Assembly (NCBI GenBank): GCA_020048335.1
Contig: JAIFMS010000016.1
Location: 1-33,680 of the forward strand
Direction: 5' to 3'
From: Methylococcaceae bacterium
GTDB lineage: Bacteria; Pseudomonadota; Gammaproteobacteria; Methylococcales; Methylomonadaceae
DNA: 33,680 nucleotides
A program made the translations under genes and the position numbers. This document shows positions 25,439-32,914 of the stretch, in pieces (positions within the stretch are counted from its first letter, which is position 1; each line of letters begins with the position of its first letter). Below the pieces are notes generated by a model. That model made no database searches, was not told where the DNA came from, and saw only the letters and a program-made list of their open reading frames with translations.

Positions 25439-26476
25439 TTAACCACGGTTCATAATATCGCGCAAGTCAAGTGCCGCTGCGTTGGCTCTGGAAATATAGT
25501 TTGCCATTGATAACGAATAGTTAGCGAATAAATCAAACCCATCGCCGCTTAAAATCATAGGGCTTAAAATTGGGGTCAAGGCGTTTTCCATCGCGTAAAT
25601 CATAGTGTCTACGGTTCGCATCGCCCGTTTGTCTTCCAAAATCGCGCTAAAGTCGTGTTTAACCGATTTTAGAATATGTAATAATGCCCAACACGCCCCA
25701 CGCGCTTCGTAAAAAACGTCATCAATTTCTAGCCACGGGGTTTGTGTGGCAACCGTTTTACTGCGGTCGATTTCAATTTTAGGGTCAGTTAAAGCAAAAA
25801 TCGCGTGTTGGTCACTGCTGGCTGAAAGGCGTGTTGATAAACCACCGAGTCGTTTAATCACAATTTCAGAATATTGCCATAAATTATCCGCGCGGGAATA
25901 AAATTGGGCGTGACCTTCTTTTCCTTTGGGAATTTTTAGCCGTGTCATATACGCATGGAGTGATTCAATCCCTTTTTGATATTCCGATTCGGTGGAAGGT
26001 AATGCCCAAGAATTACGTTCGTAATAAAAATAAGGCTCGGCAACTGCTAAATCGGGGTCTTCCGATGATACCGATTGGTCACGCGAAAAATGGTTTCGTA
26101 AGGCGGTGGTGGCATCGCGTAACATAATCAACGCGCCATATTCCCAGTTTTTGATATTGTCTAAAAATAGACCAGGAGGGGCTACGTCATTGGTAATATA
26201 GCCACCTGGTTTATGCATCAATATTTCTGCCATGTGAGCTAAGGTATTGGTATAAACATAACCTAGTGGCAATTCAGGTTGCACACTATTACTGTCTACA
26301 AAATGTTCATTGGTGTAACGTTTTGTCGCTTCTTCTTCTATATCAAATAAATCGGGTTCTAACCCCCACCAGCCCCCTAACACGATGAGAACAAAAACGG
26401 CGGCGGCAACGAAAATACCAAAACTCCAGAGTATGCCTTTTGACTTTGCGTCTTGTAATGCTTCGCTAGCTGACAT
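25439..26476 (-). CDS. DUF2333 family protein
   Basis: A 345-residue protein of the DUF2333 family found in proteobacteria, function unknown. It has one N-terminal membrane anchor (about 15-37) and a large, probably periplasmic part. Family marks seen are LPLGYVYTNTLAHMAEILMHKPGGYITND (split by no gap), NWEYGALIMLRD and the C-terminal LSGDGFDLFANYSLSMANYISRANAA. Length is typical. The DUF4389 gene follows in the same operon. AGGA precedes the ATG. Confidence 0.88.
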   Translation of the reverse strand: MSASEALQDAKSKGILWSFGIFVAAAVFVLIVLGGWWGLEPDLFDIEEEATKRYTNEHFVDSNSVQPELPLGYVYTNTLAHMAEILMHKPGGYITNDVAPPGLFLDNIKNWEYGALIMLRDATTALRNHFSRDQSVSSEDPDLAVAEPYFYYERNSWALPSTESEYQKGIESLHAYMTRLKIPKGKEGHAQFYSRADNLWQYSEIVIKRLGGLSTRLSASSDQHAIFALTDPKIEIDRSKTVATQTPWLEIDDVFYEARGACWALLHILKSVKHDFSAILEDKRAMRTVDTMIYAMENALTPILSPMILSGDGFDLFANYSLSMANYISRANAAALDLRDIMNRG

Positions 26477-26514
26477 TTCCTAGTATCCTGTAAATTTTAA
26501 GAAGAGGTGAACGA

Positions 26515-26537
26515 ATAAGAAAAACGGGCTTTCTTAT
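26515..26537. other. Hairpin upstream of the DUF2333 gene
   Basis: ATAAGAAA (26515-26522) and TTTCTTAT (26530-26537) form a perfect 8-bp stem with a 7-nt loop AACGGGC. It lies about 40 nt upstream of the DUF2333 gene (minus strand), in the 222-bp gap from dapF's end. It may be a leader element. Confidence 0.35.
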
Positions 26538-26698
26538 GAAAAATAGCCGTTATAGTAGCAGATATTTTAAGTCTTTGCTGAATGTGGCGGTAATTTTTAA
26601 CCATAACTTTTGAACATAGAAGAAGATTATTTTGCCTTGGCAAACAACCTTATTCTGTTAGCGGTTACCTGATTTATTCAGCCTTAGATAAGCGTTCG

Positions 26699-27538
26699 TT
26701 ATCTCTCTGATAGTTCAATTTGCCCTTCAAATACCGAAACGGCAGCTCCTGTCATAAAAACAGGCTGTCCACGCCCTTCCCAACGAATCGCTAAATCACC
26801 GCCGCGCAATTTAACCTGCACAGCGTGGTCTAACAAACCTTGTTCTATGCCTATCACTACAGCGGCACACGCTCCGCTGCCACAGGCCAATGTTTCTCCC
26901 GCCCCGCGTTCAAAAACCCGCAACTGAATAGTTTGTCGGTCAATAATTTCCATAAAGCCAATATTGGCTCGCTGTGGGAAAAAAGGATGGCTTTCTAATG
27001 CGCCGCCAATCAAGTCAACAGGCAATTTAGCTATATGTTGTAGGGTAAGAACCGCGTGAGGATTGCCCATTGACACCGCACCAAAAGGATAAATTACTCC
27101 GTTTATTTTAATTTCATATTCTAATTGTTCAACGGTGGCTTGCAGCGGTATCTCATCTGGTTTATGGCGTGGAATGCCCATATTCACTGTCACCAAGCCA
27201 TCAGGAGTCAGGGTTAAAATAAGCTGTCCACTGTCGGTATCCACACAAATTTCATCTTTATCGGTCAACTGTTTGTCGCGCACAAAGCGGGCAAAACAGC
27301 GTGCGCCATTGCCACATTGTGCGACTTCGCTACCATCGGCATTAAAAATTCGATATTTAAAATCAGCGTTTTTACTGATGGGTTTTTCAACAACTAATAC
27401 TTGGTCACAGCCTATCCCAAAATGCCGGTCAGCAAGAAAACAAATTTGTGTTTTAGTTAAAGCAAGTGATTGAGAAATAGCATTCAGAACAATAAAATCA
27501 TTGCCCAAACCGTGCATTTTGGTAAATTCAATTTTCAT
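26699..27538 (-). CDS. dapF: Diaminopimelate epimerase
   Basis: DapF interconverts LL- and meso-diaminopimelate without a cofactor, feeding lysine and peptidoglycan synthesis. The 279-residue protein has both catalytic cysteines, C75 (AQCGNGARC) and C219 (GETLACGSGAC), and the opening FTKMHGLGNDFIVLNA. It is the last gene of the lptM-lysA-(membrane protein)-dapF unit. GAGG lies upstream of its ATG, 37 nt after the previous gene. Confidence 0.97.
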   Translation of the reverse strand: MKIEFTKMHGLGNDFIVLNAISQSLALTKTQICFLADRHFGIGCDQVLVVEKPISKNADFKYRIFNADGSEVAQCGNGARCFARFVRDKQLTDKDEICVDTDSGQLILTLTPDGLVTVNMGIPRHKPDEIPLQATVEQLEYEIKINGVIYPFGAVSMGNPHAVLTLQHIAKLPVDLIGGALESHPFFPQRANIGFMEIIDRQTIQLRVFERGAGETLACGSGACAAVVIGIEQGLLDHAVQVKLRGGDLAIRWEGRGQPVFMTGAAVSVFEGQIELSER

Positions 27539-27575
27539 AAAACCTCTATTTTTTTAAACTTTAAGTGAGAGTCAG

Positions 27576-28229
27576 TTATAAATAAACTTCCACTTTGCTA
27601 ATTTTATTTTTACTAATTGGCATTGTGGCCGATGCACCAAACCCACCTTTTTTGATTTCAATCTGCCCTGCGTTCACAGAAATAAGATGCCCCTCATGGA
27701 CTACGTTGGCGGTGGTTAAACGCACTTTTTTACCAATGTAGCCGCTCAATTGATTTACATTAATCACTTCGTAATGCTTTTGTCGGATGCTGTGTTTTTT
27801 TTCTTCTATAACAGGCGCAACTGGCTCTATGACTTCTGGCTCAGGCTCTGTAACAACCTCAGTTTCAACAACTGGTTTTGGTTGTTCGATAGGTTTAACC
27901 GTTACAGGTTCGGGGCTAGATTGTGTCGGAAAAGTGGGGGCTAAAGCAACCAATTTGTGGGCTAAATTGGGGAAAAAATCGGGTCGAAACGCAACCGCAT
28001 ACGCGGTGACTCCTGTAAAAAAAAGTAAACTTAAAATGAAATAGTAGATAATTTTGCGGGTTTTGCGTTCAAAACGGTAAGCAAAGACAAAGGGCGAAAT
28101 CGGAAACAAAAACAGGATTGAACAGCCCCAGCTTCGGTTGGCTTGAAAACCTAGGCGCACAAACCAGCCCCACATGACAATTAAACCAAGGCTGCTAATA
28201 ATAAACAATATTTCTAATAATCCTGCCAT
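27576..28229 (-). CDS. Membrane protein with Pro/Glu linker and possible Sm-like C-terminal domain
   Basis: I do not recognise this 217-residue protein. It has three hydrophobic segments (about 3-27, 34-51, 59-80), then a Pro/Glu/Val-rich linker (about 100-145, PKPVVETEVVTEPEPEV). It ends in a small beta-rich domain (about 155-217) reading YIGKKVRLTTANVVHEGHLI, then a loop, then KNKISKVEVYL. That G-x-V-x-L...G-x-L pattern followed by a short I-x-V-x-V strand resembles an Sm/LSm fold, but this rests on pattern only and no RNA-binding residue is identified. It lies between lysA and dapF, 23 nt after lysA and 37 nt before dapF, so it is co-transcribed. Confidence 0.72.
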   Translation of the reverse strand: MAGLLEILFIISSLGLIVMWGWFVRLGFQANRSWGCSILFLFPISPFVFAYRFERKTRKIIYYFILSLLFFTGVTAYAVAFRPDFFPNLAHKLVALAPTFPTQSSPEPVTVKPIEQPKPVVETEVVTEPEPEVIEPVAPVIEEKKHSIRQKHYEVINVNQLSGYIGKKVRLTTANVVHEGHLISVNAGQIEIKKGGFGASATMPISKNKISKVEVYL

Positions 28230-28252
28230 GATGCCCTCTTAAAAGCTTGCTG

Positions 28253-29449
28253 TTAAATCAGAACGCGCTCATTTGCCCAAAGTTGGCTTAATGTTTCGCG
28301 TTCGCCAATAAGATGTATTTTAGAACCATCCACCATAACCTCAGCTAAACGGGGACGTGAGTTGTAATTAGAACTCATCGCAAACCCATACGCGCCACTG
28401 GAACGCACGGCTAGCAAATCGCCTTCTGTTAAAGATAACATCCGATTTTTGCCTAAAAAATCGCCTGTCTCACACACAGGCCCGACAATATCCCACCGTT
28501 TTTCTGTTGCACAACTTTGTGCATTCACAGGAATAATCGCTTGCCACGCGCTGTATAGCGCAGGACGTAATAAATCATTCATTGCCGCATCCACAATGGC
28601 AAAATTTTTATCGGGGGTGGTTTTTAAATATTCCACTTGGGTAATTAAAATTCCTGCATTACCGACAATAGCACGACCTGGCTCTAATAAAATCTCAAAA
28701 TCATTATCGCCTAACCGTTCTAGCAATGCTGTGACGTATTCCGCAGGTTCAGGCGGGGTTTCATCGGCATAGCGAATACCTAAACCGCCGCCTAAATCCA
28801 AATGTTCTAACTCAATGTCTTTTTGTTTTAACATTTCAACTAACTGTAAAACTTTTTCCAGTGCATCTAAAAATGGGCGTGTTTCAGTCAGTTGCGAGCC
28901 AATATGACAATCAATCCCCACCACTTTAATATGGGGCATGGCGGCGGCACGTTGATATTCAAAAACAGCCGATTCTGCACTAATACCGAATTTATTTTCT
29001 TTTAATCCTGTGGATATATACGGGTGCGTTTTGGCATCAACATCAGGATTGACGCGAAATGAAATCGGTGCAATAACGCCAAGCTGTTCTGCACACGCAT
29101 TAATCCTATCTAATTCGCCACTGACTTCCACATTAAAACAGCGAATCCCGACTTGTAACGCGGCAAGAATTTCATCTTTGCGTTTGCCTACCCCTGAAAA
29201 AACAATTTTTTTCGCATCGCCGCCTGCGGTTAAAACCCGTTGTAATTCACCGATGGATACAATGTCAAAACCTGAGCCTAAACGGGCAAATAAATTCAGA
29301 ATTGCTAAATTAGAATTGGCTTTTACTGCATAGCAAATCAGATGTTTTTGCGTACCAAAGCTGTTATTAAAAGCGTGCCAATGCCGTTCTAAAGTCGCTT
29401 TAGAATAAATGTAACACGGTGAACCGTATTGTTTGACAATCTCTGCCAC
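28253..29449 (-). CDS. lysA: Diaminopimelate decarboxylase (N-terminus apparently disrupted)
   Basis: LysA is a PLP enzyme that decarboxylates meso-diaminopimelate to lysine. The open frame has 398 residues, with PLP lysine K43 (CYAVKANSN), DCHIGSQLTE, the LEPGRAIVGNAG block and VCETGDFLGKNR (active-site Cys), so the catalytic core is whole. The frame opens only at GTG 29449 (MAEIVKQYGSPCYIYSK), about 15 residues inside the normal start, and no ribosome site precedes it. Just upstream, ATG 29471 with GGAAAA reads MDYFNY, the family's usual N-terminus, but in another frame that stops after 23 codons. A short out-of-frame deletion is therefore likely; GTG 29449 may rescue a slightly shortened enzyme. 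It sits between lptM and the Sm-like gene. Confidence 0.88.
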   Translation of the reverse strand: MAEIVKQYGSPCYIYSKATLERHWHAFNNSFGTQKHLICYAVKANSNLAILNLFARLGSGFDIVSIGELQRVLTAGGDAKKIVFSGVGKRKDEILAALQVGIRCFNVEVSGELDRINACAEQLGVIAPISFRVNPDVDAKTHPYISTGLKENKFGISAESAVFEYQRAAAMPHIKVVGIDCHIGSQLTETRPFLDALEKVLQLVEMLKQKDIELEHLDLGGGLGIRYADETPPEPAEYVTALLERLGDNDFEILLEPGRAIVGNAGILITQVEYLKTTPDKNFAIVDAAMNDLLRPALYSAWQAIIPVNAQSCATEKRWDIVGPVCETGDFLGKNRMLSLTEGDLLAVRSSGAYGFAMSSNYNSRPRLAEVMVDGSKIHLIGERETLSQLWANERVLI

Positions 29450-29471
29450 AGGGATAATTAAAATAATCCAT
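29450..29471 (-). other. Out-of-frame remnant of the lysA start (MDYFNY)
   Basis: On the minus strand, ATG GAT TAT TTT AAT TAT (from 29471) encodes the typical first residues of LysA, with GGAAAA upstream inside the lptM 3' end and 2 nt from its stop. The 22-nt distance to GTG 29449 is not a multiple of three. This is the visible trace of a deletion or frameshift at the gene's 5' end. Confidence 0.8.
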
Positions 29472-29473
29472 GT

Positions 29474-29686
29474 TTATTTTTCCTTCGGTTTTTTAGCGTT
29501 GCTAGCAGGAGGTGTTGCAGCAGGCGCAGTTGTTACAGGTTTAGATGTCTCAGGTGGTTTAGGCGAGGCTTCCACAGCAGGTGGCAATGCAACAGGTTCA
29601 ATAGGTAAATATAAAGGCCCCATTTGTCCACAACCTGCTAAAGCAATGCTGATACTCAGCGAAAAAAAAAAGGGATAAAATTTCAT
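29474..29686 (-). CDS. lptM: LptM-type lipoprotein (YifL)
   Basis: A 70-residue lipoprotein, LptM (YifL family), which in E. coli binds the outer-membrane LPS translocon LptD-LptE and helps its oxidative maturation. The lipobox is L-A-G-C with C19, followed by the family mark GQMGPLYLP. The rest is a Pro/Ala/Lys-rich tail. A lipoprotein of this type upstream of lysA and dapF is a conserved gammaproteobacterial arrangement. Its stop is 2 nt from the old lysA start. Confidence 0.9.
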   Translation of the reverse strand: MKFYPFFFSLSISIALAGCGQMGPLYLPIEPVALPPAVEASPKPPETSKPVTTAPAATPPASNAKKPKEK

Positions 29687-29824
29687 CAGTTCTTAAATGT
29701 AATAGAGTTAAGCTACTATAAACGGTTTGTACTCAAATTCTACCTGAAAACCTGAACCAACTCGGTAAAACTTAAAACAATTTTCGTATTGATTTTACCT
29801 TTCAGCCACCTCGTTTGTTTTGCA

Positions 29825-29853
29825 TTGACTTGTAACCAAGCAATCACTAGACT
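29825..29853 (+). promoter_or_regulatory. Sigma70-type promoter candidate for the ABC operon
   Basis: TTGACT (29825-29830) and TAGACT (29848-29853) are separated by exactly 17 nt. This is the best promoter match in the window. It drives the ABC ATPase and permease genes, with a leader of about 65 nt. Confidence 0.6.
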
Positions 29854-29876
29854 AATTTTTGAGCAACTAAACCACT

Positions 29877-29896
29877 ACGGCATCGCACACTGCCGT
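29877..29896 (+). promoter_or_regulatory. Leader hairpin before the ABC operon
   Basis: ACGGCA (29877-29882) and TGCCGT (29891-29896) form a 6-bp stem with an 8-nt loop, between the promoter candidate and the ribosome site AAGGAG (29913-29918). It could stabilise the 5' end of the message. Confidence 0.35.
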
Positions 29897-29925
29897 GTAT
29901 TTCATTAGCCATAAGGAGAATGTCC

Positions 29926-30837
29926 GTGCTAGTCACTGTTGAAAACCTGATTTTTGAATACACAGGCTTTCGTGCCTTAAATAATGTTTCTTTTTCGATT
30001 GCCGCAGGCAGTATCACTGCCCTCGTTGGACCAAACGGCGCGGGTAAGACAACGCTGATGCGCTGTTTAGCAGGGTTAGAGCAGCCCCTCGAAGGCACAA
30101 TTGCGTTAGATGGCATTGATGTTTTGGAAGAGCCACGCTTATGTCACCGCAAAGTCGGTTATTTATCCGATTTTTTTGGTTTATATGACCGCTTAACCGT
30201 TGAGCAATGTCTCCATTTTGTGGCACGCGCCCAAGGGATTGAGGCGGCAGACTGTCCTGCGGCCATTAAATTAGCCAGTCAGCGTTTACAAATCAGTGAC
30301 CGTCTTAATGCCACTCCCATGCAATTATCACGCGGCTTGCGACAGCGGGTGGCAATTGCCCAAGCCATTATTCATCAGCCCAAACTGGTGTTATTGGATG
30401 AGCCTGCTTCTGGATTAGACCCTGAAGCCCGTCACGCGCTAGCAGAATTGTTTTTAGAATTACAGCGGCAAGGCATGACGCTGTTGGTGTCTTCTCATAT
30501 TTTGGCAGAACTTGAGGCATATTCGAGCAATATGCTCATTTTACGCAACGGTCAAGTAATTGAAAATATTAGCATTGCTCAAAATAATGCGATAAATAAA
30601 ACCTTTAGAATCCGCTTCGTGCATCCTGTTCCTGAGTTGGCGATGTTATTAGGCAATTTTCCTTATCTCAGTCACATTGCTATTCAAAATGAACAAGTGC
30701 AATTTCAATTGACAGGTGATGAGCAAGTTCAGCACCAGCTTTTGAAAGATTTGTTTGCCCATAACCTGCCCATTTGTGAATTTAGCCCCGTACTGACTAA
30801 TTTACAAGATGCTTATTTATCAAAGGTGCAACAATGA
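29926..30837 (+). CDS. ABC transporter ATP-binding protein
   Basis: A 303-residue ATPase subunit of an ABC-2-type exporter. Walker A GPNGAGKTT is at 35-43, the signature reads LSRGLRQR (134-141) in place of LSGGQ, and Walker B LVLLDEPASGLDP follows at about 155-167, with SSHI as the H-loop. A C-terminal extension of about 80 residues after the NBD is typical of exporter ATPases of this class. GTG 29926 is chosen because AAGGAG ends 7 nt upstream; ATG 29920 is only 1 nt past that site, though in frame (305 residues). Its stop overlaps the permease ATG (ATGA). The cargo is unknown. Confidence 0.9.
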   Translation: MLVTVENLIFEYTGFRALNNVSFSIAAGSITALVGPNGAGKTTLMRCLAGLEQPLEGTIALDGIDVLEEPRLCHRKVGYLSDFFGLYDRLTVEQCLHFVARAQGIEAADCPAAIKLASQRLQISDRLNATPMQLSRGLRQRVAIAQAIIHQPKLVLLDEPASGLDPEARHALAELFLELQRQGMTLLVSSHILAELEAYSSNMLILRNGQVIENISIAQNNAINKTFRIRFVHPVPELAMLLGNFPYLSHIAIQNEQVQFQLTGDEQVQHQLLKDLFAHNLPICEFSPVLTNLQDAYLSKVQQ

Positions 30838-32132
30838 ATCCTGAATTTCAACGCAATCTTTATTTAGAATTTTCCGTTGCCCGCCTCATCGGGATGCCTT
30901 TGTTTTTAATGATAATTTTTGCGCTTACCTACGCCATTGACAATCAGAAATTAACTGAAAGCACTGCCAATATTTCAATAATCGTGTATGTGCTTATCAT
31001 CTTATTTTGGGGAGCGCGGCAAACCGCCGAGAGTCTTCTGGAAGAAATTCGTAATCACACTTGGGATATTCAAAAAACCTCAGCCCTTTCTCCTTGGTCA
31101 TTAACCTGGGGGAAATTATTAGGCAGCACTTTGTTTAACTGGTATGGCGGCTTACTTTGTTTATTCATTTACAGCATCGCAACGCCGCAACGGGAAACCG
31201 TTTTTCTTGTTTGGATTTATGCTATCAGTGGGGGAATACTGGCGCAAAGTTTAGGGCTGTTGACCAGTTTACTTGCGGTGCGGCGCAAACAAATGACCGT
31301 TTCAATTCTTTACTATGGGGTCATCTTTTGCAGTTTGCCTTTTTTCATCCCTTTACTGTTTGATGCTGATTACAGCAGAGGGCAGGTTGATTGGTATAGC
31401 ATTCGGCTTGATTCACAGGTTTTCATGGCGATAAGTTTACTGCTGGCTTGTTTTTGGGCAGTAGTGGGGGTTTATCGGTTACTCGCTGAAGAATTACAAA
31501 TTCGCACCTTGCCGTGGGTTTGGTTAAGCTTTATTGGCTTTTTAGTGCTGTATTTCACAGGACTTATCATCGGTGATTTAAACTCATCGCAAGCCAGCAA
31601 ATTCGGGATAGGAGAATGTAGTTTTGTCGTGTGTGGGTGTTTAACCTATTTACTGATTTTATCCGACAATAACAACCCGATGACGGTGCGCAAACTGTGG
31701 CTGTACAGCGAGCAAGCGCAATGGCAGCGGGTATTAGAGCAAATTCCCTGTTGGCTGATTAGCTTACTGCTGCTGATTCCTGTGTCGTTGTATTTAACCT
31801 TGTTTCGCGACGTTGAAACACTCGAAAAGATGACGATTTACCCTATTCCCAGCTTCTTATTGCTGGTGCGCGATTGTGCAGTCATTTTATTTTTTAGCTA
31901 TGCGGCTAATGCCAAACGCGCCGCAGGATTAAGCTTTTTATATTTGCTGCTTATTTACTGGATTTTGCCTGCTATTTTTATAGAAGGCGGTGCAGAAGGC
32001 ATGGCGGCGGTGTTTTTACCTTTATTCAGCGATAATATTGCTTTTGCGTTAATTTTTGCAGGTGGACAAGCTGCACTGGCAGGCTTTTTTCTTTATCAAC
32101 GCTGGCAAAATTGCGTCAATCATCTTCGCTAA
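30834..32132 (+). CDS. ABC-2-type transporter permease
   Basis: A 432-residue polytopic inner-membrane protein, with a dozen or so hydrophobic segments, that forms the channel partner of the preceding ATPase. The 4-nt ATGA overlap shows translational coupling. The conserved-looking LLEEIRNHTWDIQKTSALSPWSLTWGKLLGS region (residues about 67-97) resembles the ATPase coupling region of such permeases. I cannot assign a substrate. The nearby LPS-type glycosyltransferases hint at an envelope-related cargo, which is inference. The next gene begins 29 nt later. Confidence 0.85.
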   Translation: MNPEFQRNLYLEFSVARLIGMPLFLMIIFALTYAIDNQKLTESTANISIIVYVLIILFWGARQTAESLLEEIRNHTWDIQKTSALSPWSLTWGKLLGSTLFNWYGGLLCLFIYSIATPQRETVFLVWIYAISGGILAQSLGLLTSLLAVRRKQMTVSILYYGVIFCSLPFFIPLLFDADYSRGQVDWYSIRLDSQVFMAISLLLACFWAVVGVYRLLAEELQIRTLPWVWLSFIGFLVLYFTGLIIGDLNSSQASKFGIGECSFVVCGCLTYLLILSDNNNPMTVRKLWLYSEQAQWQRVLEQIPCWLISLLLLIPVSLYLTLFRDVETLEKMTIYPIPSFLLLVRDCAVILFFSYAANAKRAAGLSFLYLLLIYWILPAIFIEGGAEGMAAVFLPLFSDNIAFALIFAGGQAALAGFFLYQRWQNCVNHLR

Positions 32133-32161
32133 ACTTCTAAAAATAATTGGTTGAGTCCCTT

Positions 32162-32914
32162 ATGCTGAGTGTCATTATTATTACCAAAAATGAAGAACAA
32201 CATATCCAACGCTGTTTAGAATCAGTGAGTTGGGCGGATGAAATTATTGTGTTGGATTCTGGCAGCCAAGACAATACTGTGTCTTTAGCCAAAGCCTATA
32301 CTGCACAGGTTTTTAGCACCGATTGGCCAGGCTTTGGCTTACAAAAACAACGCGCTCTTGAGAAAGCCCAGCACGACTGGGTTTTTTCAATTGATGCTGA
32401 TGAATATGTCAGTGCCGAATTACGCGCCCAATTGCAACAAGCAATGGTAGAAGCAAAATTTGACGGCTTTGAAATCCCGCGCCTGTCTTCTTATTGCGGA
32501 CGTGACATAAAACACGGCGGCTGGTGGCCTGATTATGTTTTGCGCTTGTTTAAACGGGAAAAAGGTCATTTTAGCCCTGAATTAGTGCATGAACGGGTTG
32601 AATTAACAGGCAGTATCGGACAATTAACCGAACCCCTCCTGCATGAAGCCTTTGTCAGTCCTGAAGAAGTGCTGCACAAAATCAACAGCTATTCCACGTT
32701 GGGGGCGCGTAAACTCCACGCCGAAGGAAAAAAAGTGTTCATAACCCATGCCTTATTCAAAGGCGTGTGGACATTTATCCGCACTTATTTTCTCAAAGCC
32801 TCGTTTTTAGATGGGCAGCATGGATTATTGCTGGCGATTTCCAATGCGGAAGGGGCGTTTTATAAATATGTCAAATTATGGGCATTACAAAATGATATGA
32901 CAGGTAAATCATGA
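32162..32914 (+). CDS. Family 2 glycosyltransferase (WaaE/KdtX-like)
   Basis: A 250-residue GT2 glycosyltransferase with no membrane anchor. It opens MLSVIIITKNEEQHIQRCLE, has WADEIIVLDSGSQDNT, and carries the metal-binding DAD at 78-80 (FSIDADEYVS). The later GGWWPDYVLRLFKR and LVHERVEL are typical of the WaaE/KdtX group, which adds a sugar to the LPS core. The exact sugar cannot be told. ATG 32162 fits the family N-terminus; TTG 32147 in frame is less likely. The stop overlaps the next ATG by 4 nt. Confidence 0.88.
   Translation: MLSVIIITKNEEQHIQRCLESVSWADEIIVLDSGSQDNTVSLAKAYTAQVFSTDWPGFGLQKQRALEKAQHDWVFSIDADEYVSAELRAQLQQAMVEAKFDGFEIPRLSSYCGRDIKHGGWWPDYVLRLFKREKGHFSPELVHERVELTGSIGQLTEPLLHEAFVSPEEVLHKINSYSTLGARKLHAEGKKVFITHALFKGVWTFIRTYFLKASFLDGQHGLLLAISNAEGAFYKYVKLWALQNDMTGKS

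Noticed and set aside
27135-27473. Plus-strand frame within dapF
   Set aside because: Antisense to dapF with no recognisable domain; the long serine-rich frame is a coding shadow.
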